Shown here: positions 41,960 through 52,095 of the stretch, in pieces
How the letters are laid out: the number at the start of each line of letters is the position of its first letter
Numbering within the stretch: position 1 is the first letter of the stretch
NCBI RefSeq assembly: GCF_006546625.1
Contig: NZ_VIAR01000011.1
Coordinates: 1-64,000 of the forward strand
DNA: 64,000 nt
Reading direction: 5' to 3'
Source: Haloflavibacter putidus
Lineage (GTDB): Bacteria; Bacteroidota; Bacteroidia; Flavobacteriales; Flavobacteriaceae
Translations under genes and position numbers: made by a program
Notes under the pieces: generated by a model
Database searches by the model: none
The model's input: only the letters and a program-made list of their open reading frames with translations
Told to the model about the DNA's origin: nothing

Positions 41960-44752
41960 ATGAGAATTTTAACTTTATTATTTTTAAGTATGTTAACCGG
42001 TGTATCCTACAGTCAAGAAACCGGAGTTTTAAAAGGATCTTTAACAGACAAAGAAACAAACAACCAGCCCTTACCGTTTGCCAATATTGTAATTAAGGGA
42101 ACAAGTAAAGGTGTTACTACAGATTTTGACGGTTTCTACGAAATCAATAATATCGAACCGGGATCCTATACCGTAGTATTTAGTTTTGTAGGCTATGAAA
42201 CCAAAGAGATTCCGGATGTTGTTATCAAAGATGGAGAAACTACCGTCTTTAATGAAAGTTTGGGAAGTAGTGCTGCGGCTCTTGATGCAATAATGCTACA
42301 AGGGGTTGGCAGAAGAGACTCTGAGTCTGCTCTTTTGCTTGAACAGAAAGATGCTATTGAAATTAAAGAAAGCATAGGAGCGCAGGAATTAGTGAAAATG
42401 GGCATTAGCGATGCTGCAACGGCAACTACAAAAATATCTGGAGTTAATAGTAGTGAGGCTTCCGGAGACGTTTTTGTACGTGGTTTAGGAGATCGTTACC
42501 TCTATACCACTTTAAATGGTTTGCCAATTCCTTCTAATGATATTGAAAAAAAGAATATAGATTTGGGGCTATTTCCTACTAGGGTGGTAGAGAGTGTTTC
42601 TATTAGTAAAACGTATTCTCCAAGCTCTTCGGCAGATCAATCTTCCGGGCATATCGATATTACTTCACGCTCCTTAGCTGGCACAGAAGAATTTAAATCC
42701 AGTATGCGTATTGGGGTTAATACTAATGCAATACAATCTGGAGTTGGAAATAATTTTAAGCAAACAGCTAATACGAATGATATTTCTTTAGGCTTTTACT
42801 CAAAAAGCAGGTCTACAGAAAATGCGGTAACCGGGCAAACCTGGAATGCAGGAACTACCAGTATGCCCATAAATTACCGTTATACTTTTAGGGGTGGGAA
42901 AAAAATTGGTGAAAAACTCAAGTTTTTTATTACCGGATCACATCAGGGAGACTTCCAATACAGAGACGGGTTTTTTAAAGAATACCAAAACAACAGGTTG
43001 GTTAAAAATTTTAGTGATGTAGAGCAATTCCGTAAAAATGTAACCACATCTGCTCTGTTAAACATTGATTATAAATTTAATAATAATCACTCTATAAGAG
43101 CGGTGAGTTTACTTGTAAATGAATTATCTGACCGGGTATATGAATCGGGTAGAAATGGCCAAGGCTTTGTTTTTGAAGAGACTGCCGTAGATGATAATTT
43201 GTCCCAATTTATTAGAGATCAAAACACACTACAAACCCGCTTATGGGTAAATCAACTTATAGGAGAACACCAACTAGGAGAGAGAAACGCCTTAAGTTGG
43301 GCAGTAGGTTATACTATGGTAGATGCAGACCAGCCAAACCGAATTAGAAATGAACTGAACTTTTCTCGAAACCAAGAAGATGTTTACCTAGGAGAAGTTG
43401 GAGGATATCAAAATAATAAAAGTTATCAATATATAGATGATACGGAATACAATGGACGCCTTAGCGATGAGTTTAAAGTACTCACCGAAGAAAACAAAAA
43501 ACTTAAATTAACCGCCGGTGGTAATTACCGTAGAAAAGATCGTGATTTTAAAGCTCGCTCTTATGGTTTATCGGAACCGAATAAACGTACCTTAAGCGCT
43601 CCTTCTATAGATAATCTTGATCCTATTTTAAATCAAGAAAACATCGATAATGGGATACTAAATTTTGTAGACTTTCTACCGGAAGACTTATATGATGCTT
43701 ATTTAGAGTCTAGCGGGGGCTTTTTATCGGCAAATTTCCAACTTAATAAGTTTAATTTTAACCTAGGTGCACGTTATCAAAAGGACGATATCTATGTTAA
43801 TTACGATGTAAACAACATTAGTGATGGTACCGTTAACAAAACTTACGATAACATATATCCTACATTTAGTGTCAAATATGCTTTGAATGATAAAAATAAC
43901 TTTAGAGTTGCCGGAAGTAAAACAATCACCTTACCGGAGTTAAAAGAAATTGCTCCATTTGAATATGTACCGGCCAATGGTCAAATTGTAGCAGGTAATC
44001 CGGAAATTGAAGCAAGTACCAATTACAACTTAGATGCTAAATGGGAGTTTTTTCCTTCTAGCGGAGAATTATTATCACTCACCGGGTTTTATAAACAAAT
44101 TCAAGATCCAATTAATCGTGTACAGCGTCGCGGATCGTCAGGTGTATTCTCGTACTTTAACTCTGGTAAAAAAGCAGAAGTATATGGTGTAGAGATCGAC
44201 GCCAATCTTAATTTAATTGAAAAAGATGTTGTTGACAATACCGGTTTCAGCTTAGACTTAAACGCTAATGCTACACGCATGTGGCATAATCAAGATTTAA
44301 AAGAAATCGTTTATAAAAATGGAATGATTGCCAACTCCTTCCGTTACGCAGGAAAATCTGAAGAAGGATTGCAAGGTGCTTCCGACTGGATTTTCAATGT
44401 GGCCTTAAACTTTAGTACGGCCTGGGAAAATGAATTATCGGCAAACCTGTCGGCTAATTACTCTTCAGATAAAATATTTGCACTAGGGCGTGCTGTACAA
44501 GACTTATCCTTAAGTGATGTTTATTACAATGATGCTATTATAGAAAAAGGCTTTGTTACCTTAAACTTGGTAGTAAACCAAGAATTAAACGAAAATTGGA
44601 CTTTACGTTTTACAGGTAAGAACCTATTAAACCCAACTATAGAACGTGAACAAGATGTATTACCCATTAATGGGAATACTGTAGAAACCAATACGGTGCA
44701 ATCGTACACAAAAGGAGCCGTCTTGTCATTTGGGGTAAGTTATAATTTATAA
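41960..44752 (+). CDS. TonB-dependent receptor with CarboxypepD_reg-like N-domain
   Basis: 930 residues; the ATG at 41960 is preferred to a GTG 9 bp earlier as it starts the signal peptide (cut after SYSQ). Residues about 22-105 are a carboxypeptidase-regulatory-like domain (GVLKGSLTDKETNNQPLPFANIVIKGT, GVTTDFDGFYEI, GYETKEI). The plug follows (about 120-235: SGVNSSEASGDVFVRGLGDRYLYTTLNGLPIP, HIDITSRS) and then a barrel ending in an aromatic C-terminus (AVLSFGVSYNL). It imports a ligand across the outer membrane using TonB energy. The next gene, 50 bp on, is a duplicated-domain lipoprotein, so both probably form a receptor-lipoprotein pair; substrate unknown. Confidence 0.92.
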   Translation: MRILTLLFLSMLTGVSYSQETGVLKGSLTDKETNNQPLPFANIVIKGTSKGVTTDFDGFYEINNIEPGSYTVVFSFVGYETKEIPDVVIKDGETTVFNESLGSSAAALDAIMLQGVGRRDSESALLLEQKDAIEIKESIGAQELVKMGISDAATATTKISGVNSSEASGDVFVRGLGDRYLYTTLNGLPIPSNDIEKKNIDLGLFPTRVVESVSISKTYSPSSSADQSSGHIDITSRSLAGTEEFKSSMRIGVNTNAIQSGVGNNFKQTANTNDISLGFYSKSRSTENAVTGQTWNAGTTSMPINYRYTFRGGKKIGEKLKFFITGSHQGDFQYRDGFFKEYQNNRLVKNFSDVEQFRKNVTTSALLNIDYKFNNNHSIRAVSLLVNELSDRVYESGRNGQGFVFEETAVDDNLSQFIRDQNTLQTRLWVNQLIGEHQLGERNALSWAVGYTMVDADQPNRIRNELNFSRNQEDVYLGEVGGYQNNKSYQYIDDTEYNGRLSDEFKVLTEENKKLKLTAGGNYRRKDRDFKARSYGLSEPNKRTLSAPSIDNLDPILNQENIDNGILNFVDFLPEDLYDAYLESSGGFLSANFQLNKFNFNLGARYQKDDIYVNYDVNNISDGTVNKTYDNIYPTFSVKYALNDKNNFRVAGSKTITLPELKEIAPFEYVPANGQIVAGNPEIEASTNYNLDAKWEFFPSSGELLSLTGFYKQIQDPINRVQRRGSSGVFSYFNSGKKAEVYGVEIDANLNLIEKDVVDNTGFSLDLNANATRMWHNQDLKEIVYKNGMIANSFRYAGKSEEGLQGASDWIFNVALNFSTAWENELSANLSANYSSDKIFALGRAVQDLSLSDVYYNDAIIEKGFVTLNLVVNQELNENWTLRFTGKNLLNPTIEREQDVLPINGNTVETNTVQSYTKGAVLSFGVSYNL

Positions 44753-44802
44753 ACAAAAAATTTTATTAATCAATTTTTAATCTTTAACTAAATCAAACAA
44801 AA

Positions 44803-46716
44803 ATGAAAAAATCAATTAAAAAATTATCGATTTTATTTTCGATTTTATTTCTAGCTGTTTTTACAGTTAGTTGTAGCAACGATGATGATTTATCTACTGA
44901 TAATGATTCAACTATAGACGCAGAACTTAACGGGTCTATTACAGAAGACCTAACTTTAGATGCTAACACTACCTACCAATTAACAGGTACATTTAGTGTT
45001 GAAGAAGGGGCTAAATTAACTATCCCGGCAGGAACTAATATTGTAACCGGTACGGGAACTGATGTTTATATGGTAGTACAAAAAGGCGCGCAAATTGATA
45101 TTCAAGGTACTCCTTCAGCACCAGTTCATATGGCTCCAGAAGGAGAAGGTAACTGGGGAGGTTTAGTAATCTTAGGAAATGCTGAAACTACAGCAGGCGT
45201 TAATGCTATTGCAGAAGTTGGAAACTTAATTTATGGAGGTAGCAATAATGCTGACAATTCAGGTTCTATCAAGTATTTAGTAATTGAACAATCTGGAGCC
45301 CAAATAAATACAGATTCGCAGTACAACGGTCTTACACTTTATGCTGTAGGTTCAGGAACGACTATAGAAAACGTAGCTATTCTTGACGGATTAGATGATG
45401 GTCTTGAGTTTTTTGGTGGCGCTGTTAACGTTTCTAACGTATATGTTGAAAACTTAGAAGATGACGCTATAGACTGGACAGAAGGTTGGAATGGTACATT
45501 GACAAATACCTACGTGCTACATACCATTGAAGGATTTTCAACTGCCATAGAAGCTGATGGAACAAACAATAATCCAAACATTATCAACTTTACTGCTGTT
45601 TCTGAAACTGGAGGAACTGCGTTGCAATTTAAAGCTGAATCTGGAGCAATAATCACAGGATTATCATTAAATGGATACGATACTTCTGTAGAAATGGCAG
45701 ATAACGGTCCGCTTACTAATATCTCTATTGATGGAGATGTTGCAGATCCTGCAAATACCTATACAGGTCCTTCTACCGTAAATCCAGCCGATTTTGATTG
45801 GATTGCAAATGCCAACATAGACAATGTATTAAACGGAAGTATTACTGGTAATATAGAATTAGATGCTAACATTACGTACAAACTCCCTGGGGTTCTTAGT
45901 ATTGAAAACGGAGCTTCATTAACTATTCCTGCCGGAACTAACATTCAAACTGGAACAGGAACAGATGTATACATCGCTGTACAAAAAGGAGGTCAGATTT
46001 TTATCGAAGGAGAAGCTTCTAATCCTGTAACTATGGGACCAACAGAAGAAGGTACTTGGGGAGGTTTATTGCTACTTGGTAATGCTACAACAACAGCAGG
46101 AGTAGATGCTACTGCAGAAGTTGGTGGATTAATTTATGGAGGTAGTGATAATCAAGATAACTCAGGGTCTATTAATTACTTGATCATTAGAAAATCTGGA
46201 GCCCAGATCAATACAGATTCGCAGTATAACGGTCTTACACTTTATGCTGTAGGTTCTGGAACTACAATTAGCAATATTGCAATTATAGATGGGCAAGATG
46301 ATGGTATCGAGTTTTTTGGAGGAACCGTAAACGCTTCGAATGTATATGTTGAAAACTTAGAAGATGATGCTATCGACTGGACAGAAGGATGGAGCGGTAC
46401 ATTAACTAACACTTATGTAAAGCATTCTATCACAGGATTCTCTACCGCAATTGAAGCAGACGGAACAAACAACAATCCTACAATTGTAAACTTCACTGCT
46501 GTTTCTCAAGAAGGAGGTACTGCGTTACAGTTTAAAGCACAATCGGGAGCAACAATTACAGGTTTATCATTAAATGGTTATGATACCACTATCGATATGG
46601 CAGACAATGGGCCACTTTCAAACATATCGATAAATGGTAGTATTGCAGATCCTGCTTTAAGCTATGATATTGAAGCAACTGTAAATGTAAACGATTTTAG
46701 CTGGGCAATAAACTAA
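44803..46716 (+). CDS. outer-membrane lipoprotein with two nearly identical beta-helix-like domains
   Basis: 637 residues. Lipoprotein signal with lipobox TVSC (about residue 24) followed by SNDDDLSTDND, an acidic surface-export-type tail after the cysteine. Two domains of about 300 residues follow (about 45-340 and 343-637), each with LNGSIT, TIPAGTNI-TGTGTDVY, WGGL-ILGNA, INTDSQYNGLTLYAVGSGTTI, ENLEDDAIDWTEGW and AIEADGTNNNP. The recurrent short strands and turns suggest a right-handed beta-helix. The DNA of the two domains is also similar at a 900-bp offset, indicating recent duplication. It follows the TonB receptor by 50 bp and is closed by a terminator. Confidence 0.8.
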   Translation: MKKSIKKLSILFSILFLAVFTVSCSNDDDLSTDNDSTIDAELNGSITEDLTLDANTTYQLTGTFSVEEGAKLTIPAGTNIVTGTGTDVYMVVQKGAQIDIQGTPSAPVHMAPEGEGNWGGLVILGNAETTAGVNAIAEVGNLIYGGSNNADNSGSIKYLVIEQSGAQINTDSQYNGLTLYAVGSGTTIENVAILDGLDDGLEFFGGAVNVSNVYVENLEDDAIDWTEGWNGTLTNTYVLHTIEGFSTAIEADGTNNNPNIINFTAVSETGGTALQFKAESGAIITGLSLNGYDTSVEMADNGPLTNISIDGDVADPANTYTGPSTVNPADFDWIANANIDNVLNGSITGNIELDANITYKLPGVLSIENGASLTIPAGTNIQTGTGTDVYIAVQKGGQIFIEGEASNPVTMGPTEEGTWGGLLLLGNATTTAGVDATAEVGGLIYGGSDNQDNSGSINYLIIRKSGAQINTDSQYNGLTLYAVGSGTTISNIAIIDGQDDGIEFFGGTVNASNVYVENLEDDAIDWTEGWSGTLTNTYVKHSITGFSTAIEADGTNNNPTIVNFTAVSQEGGTALQFKAQSGATITGLSLNGYDTTIDMADNGPLSNISINGSIADPALSYDIEATVNVNDFSWAIN

Positions 46717-46740
46717 AGTTAGTTTTTGTTTTCATTTTAG

Positions 46741-46770
46741 TAGGCTGTTCTTAGCGAACAGCCTATTTTA
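46741..46770 (+). terminator. Rho-independent terminator
   Basis: TAGGCTGTTC (46741-46750) pairs perfectly with GAACAGCCTA (46756-46765) around TTAGC, followed by TTTTA. It ends the receptor-lipoprotein transcript and could also serve the convergent UvrA-like gene. Confidence 0.85.
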
Positions 46771-46851
46771 TGCTACAGTTTTTTAAAAGATAAATTTACC
46801 TCAATAGTAACCAAAAGTCCTGTTTCCAAACGTCTTGTCTCGAAAAACACA

Positions 46852-49800
46852 TTACTCCAAAACCATTCCTACGCCAATTTTTTGCAGTAAATACAAATTA
46901 TGGTCTATTACCAAAACATCGTTTTTTTTACTTAGTTTTTGTAAAATAGTCAGCAGCAAATCTATGTCTGCATAATGCAAACCGGTACTTGGTTCGTCTA
47001 AAATATAAAGCGCGCTGGTGGTTTTGTTTTGTAGCCAATTCAGTAGCAATAAACGTTGTTTTTCTCCAGACGAAAGCGATTGCACCGGCTGCTCTAAAGT
47101 AAGATGCCCCAGTCCAATTTCTTCCAATTCATTTAAAAACGGAAAATCTTTAGTGGGTAAATTGTTTTCTATCAACCAGGTGTTTAATTCTGTGACATTT
47201 AAAATCAGAATTTCTGCAATATTTTTTCCGTTTACGGTAGATGCTAAAATTTTTGGTAGATAACGTTTGCCTTTGCATACTTCGCAGGTTTCAATACTAT
47301 TGGCAGTTACATCTAAACTGGTTTCTATAAAACCTTTTCCGTTACAATTTGGGCACTGACTGCTTTTTGTTTTATATGAGAAAGCTTTGGCTTTTAGTTT
47401 TGTTTTGTCAGCAAAAATCTTACAGATTTCTTTTAGTAGGTTTAAATAATCTACCAGCAAAGTGTTGGTGTGGCTGCGTAATTTTTTAGTTTCAAAATAA
47501 TGAGCTTCTGTATATCTTTTCGGAAAATTTATAGCGGCGCAATTTATAGCTTGCCCGCTCTTAATACTTGGTAATAAAATCTCTTTTACCAAAGTGGTTT
47601 TTCCAACGCCAGATTTCCCACTTATAGCAGTTATACCGCTTACGGGTATTTTTAAATGCTCTTTTACCAAGCTGTGTTTGGCAATTTTTTCTACTACAAT
47701 TTGTGTTTTTGCTTTTTGGAATTCTAATTTGTGAGTTGGTTTTTTTAAGTACGGATGGCAAGCTGCTTCTTGTAAAAAATCTTGCGGTTTGCCCTCATAA
47801 GTAATATAACCACCCAAATTACCGGCTTGTGGTCCTATCTGAACCAATTTGTCTGCTGCCAGAATAATTTCTTTGTTGTGCTCAATTACTACTACAGTAT
47901 TTCCTTTTTGAATAAGTTCTTGTAAGATTGCCAACAAATCCGGAATGTTATCTTGCGATAAGCCCGCCGAAGGTTCATCTAACAAATAGGTAATACCTTT
48001 TAACGGACTGTTTAATTGTTTGATCAACTCTACCCGCTGATTTTCTCCTCCGGATAATGTGGGCGATTTTCGGTTGAGTTGTAGGTAATCTAAATGCAGT
48101 TGTTTGGCTCTTTGAATCGTGTTGCTTAAATGCGTTTTAATTTTATCCAGTAATTTCCCGTCGATATCTTGTTTGTTAGCATTTGCGCTTAAAAAATGAC
48201 CCAATGTTTTAAAATTCAGCGCTTTTATTTCATTTATAGATTTCCCCGCTATTGTATAAGATAACCGCTCCGGTTTTAAGCCACTTCCTTGACAATTTTC
48301 ACATTTTCTGTAAGAAAATAGCGCAGTAAGTTGTTTGGTGTTTTTGTTTTTTCTAGTTTTAAAATATTCCTCTTGTAAATAGTTAAAAAGACCTTCCCAT
48401 TTCATCGATAAAGCTTGTGTGCCTTTCCTGGTTTTTGTTGTGTACTCCCAGTTTGCTTCCCATACTTTTTCTCCTGTTCCGGAAAGCAAAACCTCTTTTT
48501 GCGCTGCGTTTAATTCCCCGAAAGGGGTTTCCAAATCAAAACCATAATCTTGCCCTACTTTTTTTAAGACGGCCATATGTTTACCGGCCGGATCGCCATA
48601 ATAACCAATTACTTTGTTATGGGCAAAAAGTCCGTTGGTGATGCTTTTCTCTGCATCTAACACCAATTTGTTGAGGTCTGGCAAAAGTTCTTGTCCAATG
48701 CCTTCGCAGATCGTACATTTCCCCAATTCGTGGTTGTTAGAAAAATGACTGGCAGATAAATCTTCTCCTTCAGACTGTGCTTTTCGCGAAAAAGCAAAAC
48801 GTAAAATCTTATCAATTCCGGTTTGTTTGGCAACATCGGTTCGCTGCGAGTAGTTTTTTTGCTTTCGGGTAATGCAAATAGTTGGTGTAAGGCCTTCTAT
48901 ATAATCTACTTCAAACTGAAAATTTATACCTACGCGCGATTGTTGGTAGCTCGAAAATTGCTTGGTCATTTCTTGCAAGCCAAAACCGTGTAAAGTATCT
49001 ATTACCAAAGAAGATTTTCCCGAACCCGAAATGCCCGTAACCGCTGTAAAAGAATTTTTGGGCAAATCTAAATCAAGGTCTTTTAGATGGTGTGTTCGCG
49101 CATTTTTAATAGAAATAGTATTTCGCTGCTGCGGATTTTCTTGTTTGAACTTAAAATTCTCGGTTTCTGCGGAATTATCTACCAAAATATCTGCATTCGC
49201 CTGAAAAAGACTATGGTTTTCAAAACAAATAATACCTGCTGTCTCTAGTTTTAATTGGTGCAAGGCAGTTAATAATTCTTTTACGTTTTGCTGGTGCAAG
49301 CCAATGCTAGGTTCTTCAAGGAATAAAAGCGTTTTCTTTGATTTTTTAGCGAAATGTTTGGTAAGTTTTATGCGCTGCGCTTCTCCGCCAGATAAAGTGT
49401 TAGAAGGTTGGCCCAGTTTGATGTACCCCAAGCCTAATTGCAGCATTAATGCCAAGGTTTCTTTAATTTTCTTTTCAGGAGAGAAAAAAGTATGCGCTTC
49501 TTGGATGCTGAGGTTATAAATTTCGGCAATGTTTTTATCTTTCCAATGCACGCGCAAAACTTCCTCTTTAAAACGCTTGCCGTTGCAGGTAGGACAAACT
49601 TGATTAATCGTGCCCAGAGCGCTCATAGAAAGGCTTATAACTCCGGCACCTTCGCAAGCCGGACATCTGCCGGTTTTGTTGTTAAAAGAAAAGGCGCTCT
49701 TGGTTAGTTTTAAAGCTTTTGCTTCTGGTGTTTTTGCCAGAAGGTTACGTATAAAGTTTGCTAAACCCGTATAAGTCGCCGGATTACTGCGTGGGGTTTT

Positions 49801-51348
49801 TCCTATAGGTTGATCGTTTACACTAAGAACAGTCCATTCTTTTTTTTCGCAAAAAGCAGTAATATCTTCTAATAATTGCGGTGTTTTTTTACTTAGAACG
49901 CAGAGTTTATGTAGAACGGGCTGGAAATCTTCAGTAGCTACTTTTTTGAATTTGTTTTTTGGTACGGAAGTATTTTTTGCTTCTTGAAGAGCCAATTGCG
50001 TTGGACTGTTAAGATGTTTTGCTTTTAAAAAATCTTGGAGTTTTCCGTTAAAAACCACTTCGCCGCCATTAATTCCTGCTTTTGGTCCTAATTCTACTAT
50101 CCAATCTGCCGCTTTTATAAAGTCTAAATCATGCTCAACAACAATTACCGTATTTCCTCTTTTAATCAATCGGTTTAAAATATGTAGCAGATATTTTTGA
50201 TAATTTGCAGGTAATCCAATAGAAGGTTCGTCAAAAACATATAAAATGCCTTGCAATTTGCTGTTTACTTGATTGATGAGTTTGATGCGCTGCCCATCTC
50301 CCGACGATATTTGGGTGCTGGGAGTATTTAAACGGTAATCTGCCATTCCCAGTCTTATCAAGTCATATAATTTGGGGCGTAACTTTTGTACCAATTCTTT
50401 TTCCCCGCTAAGGTAATTTTGCGTCTCTAAGCGTTTATATAGTTGGATTAAAGGAAGTTTCATCCAAGCGTGAAAGTTAAATCCTTTCCATTTATACTTT
50501 AGATTTTCTGCTTTTATGCGCGCCCCTTTGCAGCTGGGACAAATCTTGGAACTGGCAAATTTTAGAATATTCGGATTTCTGTCGCGTCTTAAAATGTCTT
50601 CCATCACGGGAAGCATTCCTTTATAAAAACCTTCTTCGCGTGGTTTTGCTTTAATACCTTTCCACCTAAGCCGGGATTCTAAGCCGTGTTTACCAAAGAA
50701 AACCTTAGTTCTATCACTTCCGTGTAAAACGACATCTTTTTGTGCGGGAGTTAGTGCTTTCCACGGGATATCTACATTAAAGTCGTGCGCCTTACATACT
50801 TTGTTTAACTCTTCTACAGTTATTTGCGAATAAACAATGTAACCGTTGGGTAGGGTAGTGGTAATGGCACCTTCTCGAAGCGTTTTATTTTCATCTCCTA
50901 TTAATTTGTTAAGATCAATATATTCTGCTTCGCCAATTCCCCTACAAGTTGTACAAGCACCTTTGGGATGGTTAAAAGAAAAAAGCGATTTGCTCATTGT
51001 TTCCTTGGCGGAATAGCGCGCAAATAAAATTCGGAAATAGGTGTTAATTTCTGAAAGCGTACCAAAAGTAGTTTTTATAGATTGGAAACGTTTGGACTGT
51101 TCTACTTTAATAACCGGTGGCAAATTTTGTATAGAATCTACGTTGGCAGTTGGAATTACTTGTGCATTTTGTTGGTTGTATGCCGGCAAACTTTCTAAAA
51201 AATACCGGTAACCTTCGTTTGCAATTACATCCATAGCCAAAGAAGATTTTCCCGAACCGGATAAGCCGGTAAGTACAATTAATTGATTTTCAGGAATACG
51301 AATATCAATATTTTTGAGGTTGTTTTGGTGTGCATTTAGAATTTGCAT
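46852..51348 (-). CDS. tandem-fused double UvrA-like ABC ATPase
   Basis: 1498 residues against about 940 for UvrA. It contains four ABC halves, i.e. two UvrA-like units fused. Unit 1 (1 to about 740): Walker A GLSGSGKSS (28-36), Zn motif CTTCRGIG and CPSCKGAR, signature ISSGDGQR (about 346) with FDEPSIGL; then a half with DQPIGKTPRSNPATYTG, zinc motifs CPACEGAG/CPTCNGKR, signature LSGGEAQR (about 649) and LEEPSIGL but no Walker A. Unit 2 (about 745-1498): Walker A GISGSGKSS (about 768), CTICEGIG/CENCQGSG, signature LSGGENQR (about 1096); then Walker A GKSGVGKTT (about 1241), CPNCNGKG/CEVCKGKR, signature LSSGEKQR (about 1421), but no TPRSNPATY motif. It likely binds DNA as one chain; no uvrB or uvrC is adjacent. 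Confidence 0.9.
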   Translation of the reverse strand: MQILNAHQNNLKNIDIRIPENQLIVLTGLSGSGKSSLAMDVIANEGYRYFLESLPAYNQQNAQVIPTANVDSIQNLPPVIKVEQSKRFQSIKTTFGTLSEINTYFRILFARYSAKETMSKSLFSFNHPKGACTTCRGIGEAEYIDLNKLIGDENKTLREGAITTTLPNGYIVYSQITVEELNKVCKAHDFNVDIPWKALTPAQKDVVLHGSDRTKVFFGKHGLESRLRWKGIKAKPREEGFYKGMLPVMEDILRRDRNPNILKFASSKICPSCKGARIKAENLKYKWKGFNFHAWMKLPLIQLYKRLETQNYLSGEKELVQKLRPKLYDLIRLGMADYRLNTPSTQISSGDGQRIKLINQVNSKLQGILYVFDEPSIGLPANYQKYLLHILNRLIKRGNTVIVVEHDLDFIKAADWIVELGPKAGINGGEVVFNGKLQDFLKAKHLNSPTQLALQEAKNTSVPKNKFKKVATEDFQPVLHKLCVLSKKTPQLLEDITAFCEKKEWTVLSVNDQPIGKTPRSNPATYTGLANFIRNLLAKTPEAKALKLTKSAFSFNNKTGRCPACEGAGVISLSMSALGTINQVCPTCNGKRFKEEVLRVHWKDKNIAEIYNLSIQEAHTFFSPEKKIKETLALMLQLGLGYIKLGQPSNTLSGGEAQRIKLTKHFAKKSKKTLLFLEEPSIGLHQQNVKELLTALHQLKLETAGIICFENHSLFQANADILVDNSAETENFKFKQENPQQRNTISIKNARTHHLKDLDLDLPKNSFTAVTGISGSGKSSLVIDTLHGFGLQEMTKQFSSYQQSRVGINFQFEVDYIEGLTPTICITRKQKNYSQRTDVAKQTGIDKILRFAFSRKAQSEGEDLSASHFSNNHELGKCTICEGIGQELLPDLNKLVLDAEKSITNGLFAHNKVIGYYGDPAGKHMAVLKKVGQDYGFDLETPFGELNAAQKEVLLSGTGEKVWEANWEYTTKTRKGTQALSMKWEGLFNYLQEEYFKTRKNKNTKQLTALFSYRKCENCQGSGLKPERLSYTIAGKSINEIKALNFKTLGHFLSANANKQDIDGKLLDKIKTHLSNTIQRAKQLHLDYLQLNRKSPTLSGGENQRVELIKQLNSPLKGITYLLDEPSAGLSQDNIPDLLAILQELIQKGNTVVVIEHNKEIILAADKLVQIGPQAGNLGGYITYEGKPQDFLQEAACHPYLKKPTHKLEFQKAKTQIVVEKIAKHSLVKEHLKIPVSGITAISGKSGVGKTTLVKEILLPSIKSGQAINCAAINFPKRYTEAHYFETKKLRSHTNTLLVDYLNLLKEICKIFADKTKLKAKAFSYKTKSSQCPNCNGKGFIETSLDVTANSIETCEVCKGKRYLPKILASTVNGKNIAEILILNVTELNTWLIENNLPTKDFPFLNELEEIGLGHLTLEQPVQSLSSGEKQRLLLLNWLQNKTTSALYILDEPSTGLHYADIDLLLTILQKLSKKNDVLVIDHNLYLLQKIGVGMVLE

Positions 51349-51476
51349 GCTGCGGAGTTGTTTCTTTAGTAAAAAATTAAATATAGAAAGATTTGTGTAT
51401 TGGGGATTAGGGGATTTGTTGATTAATGAATTAGTGATTCGTTAATTGGTGAGTTTGTTAATTTGTGATTAGTTTT

Positions 51477-51504
51477 CCGTCAGTCCGAGCGCAGCCGAGG
51501 ACGG
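51477..51504. repeat. REP-like palindromic word
   Basis: CCGTC-AGT-CCGAGCGCAGCCGAGGACGG forms a short stem between CCGTC and GACGG. It is of the same GAGCGCAG-CGA family as words at 12255, 17664 and 53290. It sits between the UvrA-like and esterase genes, beside a TTAATTGGTGAG low-complexity stretch. Confidence 0.45.
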
Positions 51505-51523
51505 GTAGCCTAAAGCCTAAAGC

Positions 51524-52018
51524 TTAAATCTTTACTTCTCTAAAAAAGCTATCTGTTGCATTTTTAAAAACCGCTACCGGAATTTGGTGTTCCAAATCTT
51601 TTTTGATAGAAATTTGATAATCTTGTGTTTTCGGAAAGTGATTGGCAATAAACTCCAGGGTTGCTTTGGGGTTGACAGTAGTATCTTGTGCGCCCAAAAT
51701 AATTTGCAACAAACTCTGATGCGGGGGCGCATTCTCAGGAATTTCTTGTTTTACCTTGCGTTCTGCCAAAGCCGGATTAAAAAGCAAAGCCGGACTTTGT
51801 AATAACCTGCTTAAATAATAACCGGTAAATCCGCCCATGCTGCTGCCAATAACCACATCTATTTCGTGTTCTTTATAGCTTTCGTAAAGCCAATCTATCG
51901 TGTCTTTGCGTTGCTCATAGTTAATATCCGGTCCGTAAACTTTGCCGTGCTTTTCTAAAATTTCGCGCTTTTCGGGTTTTAACGAACTTCCCAATCCGTG
52001 AAGGTATAAAATATTCAT
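51524..52018 (-). CDS. YqiA/YcfP-type alpha/beta hydrolase (esterase)
   Basis: 164 residues, small alpha/beta hydrolase of the UPF0227 kind: ILYLHGLGSS (oxyanion region), DINYEQRKD, nucleophile serine in VVIGSSMGGFTGYYL, the NPA motif in LLFNPAL and a late histidine in DLEHQIP. E. coli YqiA hydrolyses short acyl and palmitoyl-CoA esters; the physiological role is unclear. Cytosolic. It is separated from the copper genes by 77 bp and is probably independent of them. Confidence 0.85.
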   Translation of the reverse strand: MNILYLHGLGSSLKPEKREILEKHGKVYGPDINYEQRKDTIDWLYESYKEHEIDVVIGSSMGGFTGYYLSRLLQSPALLFNPALAERKVKQEIPENAPPHQSLLQIILGAQDTTVNPKATLEFIANHFPKTQDYQISIKKDLEHQIPVAVFKNATDSFFREVKI

Positions 52019-52095
52019 AAGGCTGATTTTATAGGAAAGTTAAGCAAAAGCAAGAAATTGGGAAACTTTAAAGTTTTAATGTTTTATTAAACAGG

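Noticed and set aside
49304-49707. Two plus-strand frames inside the UvrA-like gene
   Set aside because: Antisense shadows of the long minus-strand gene.
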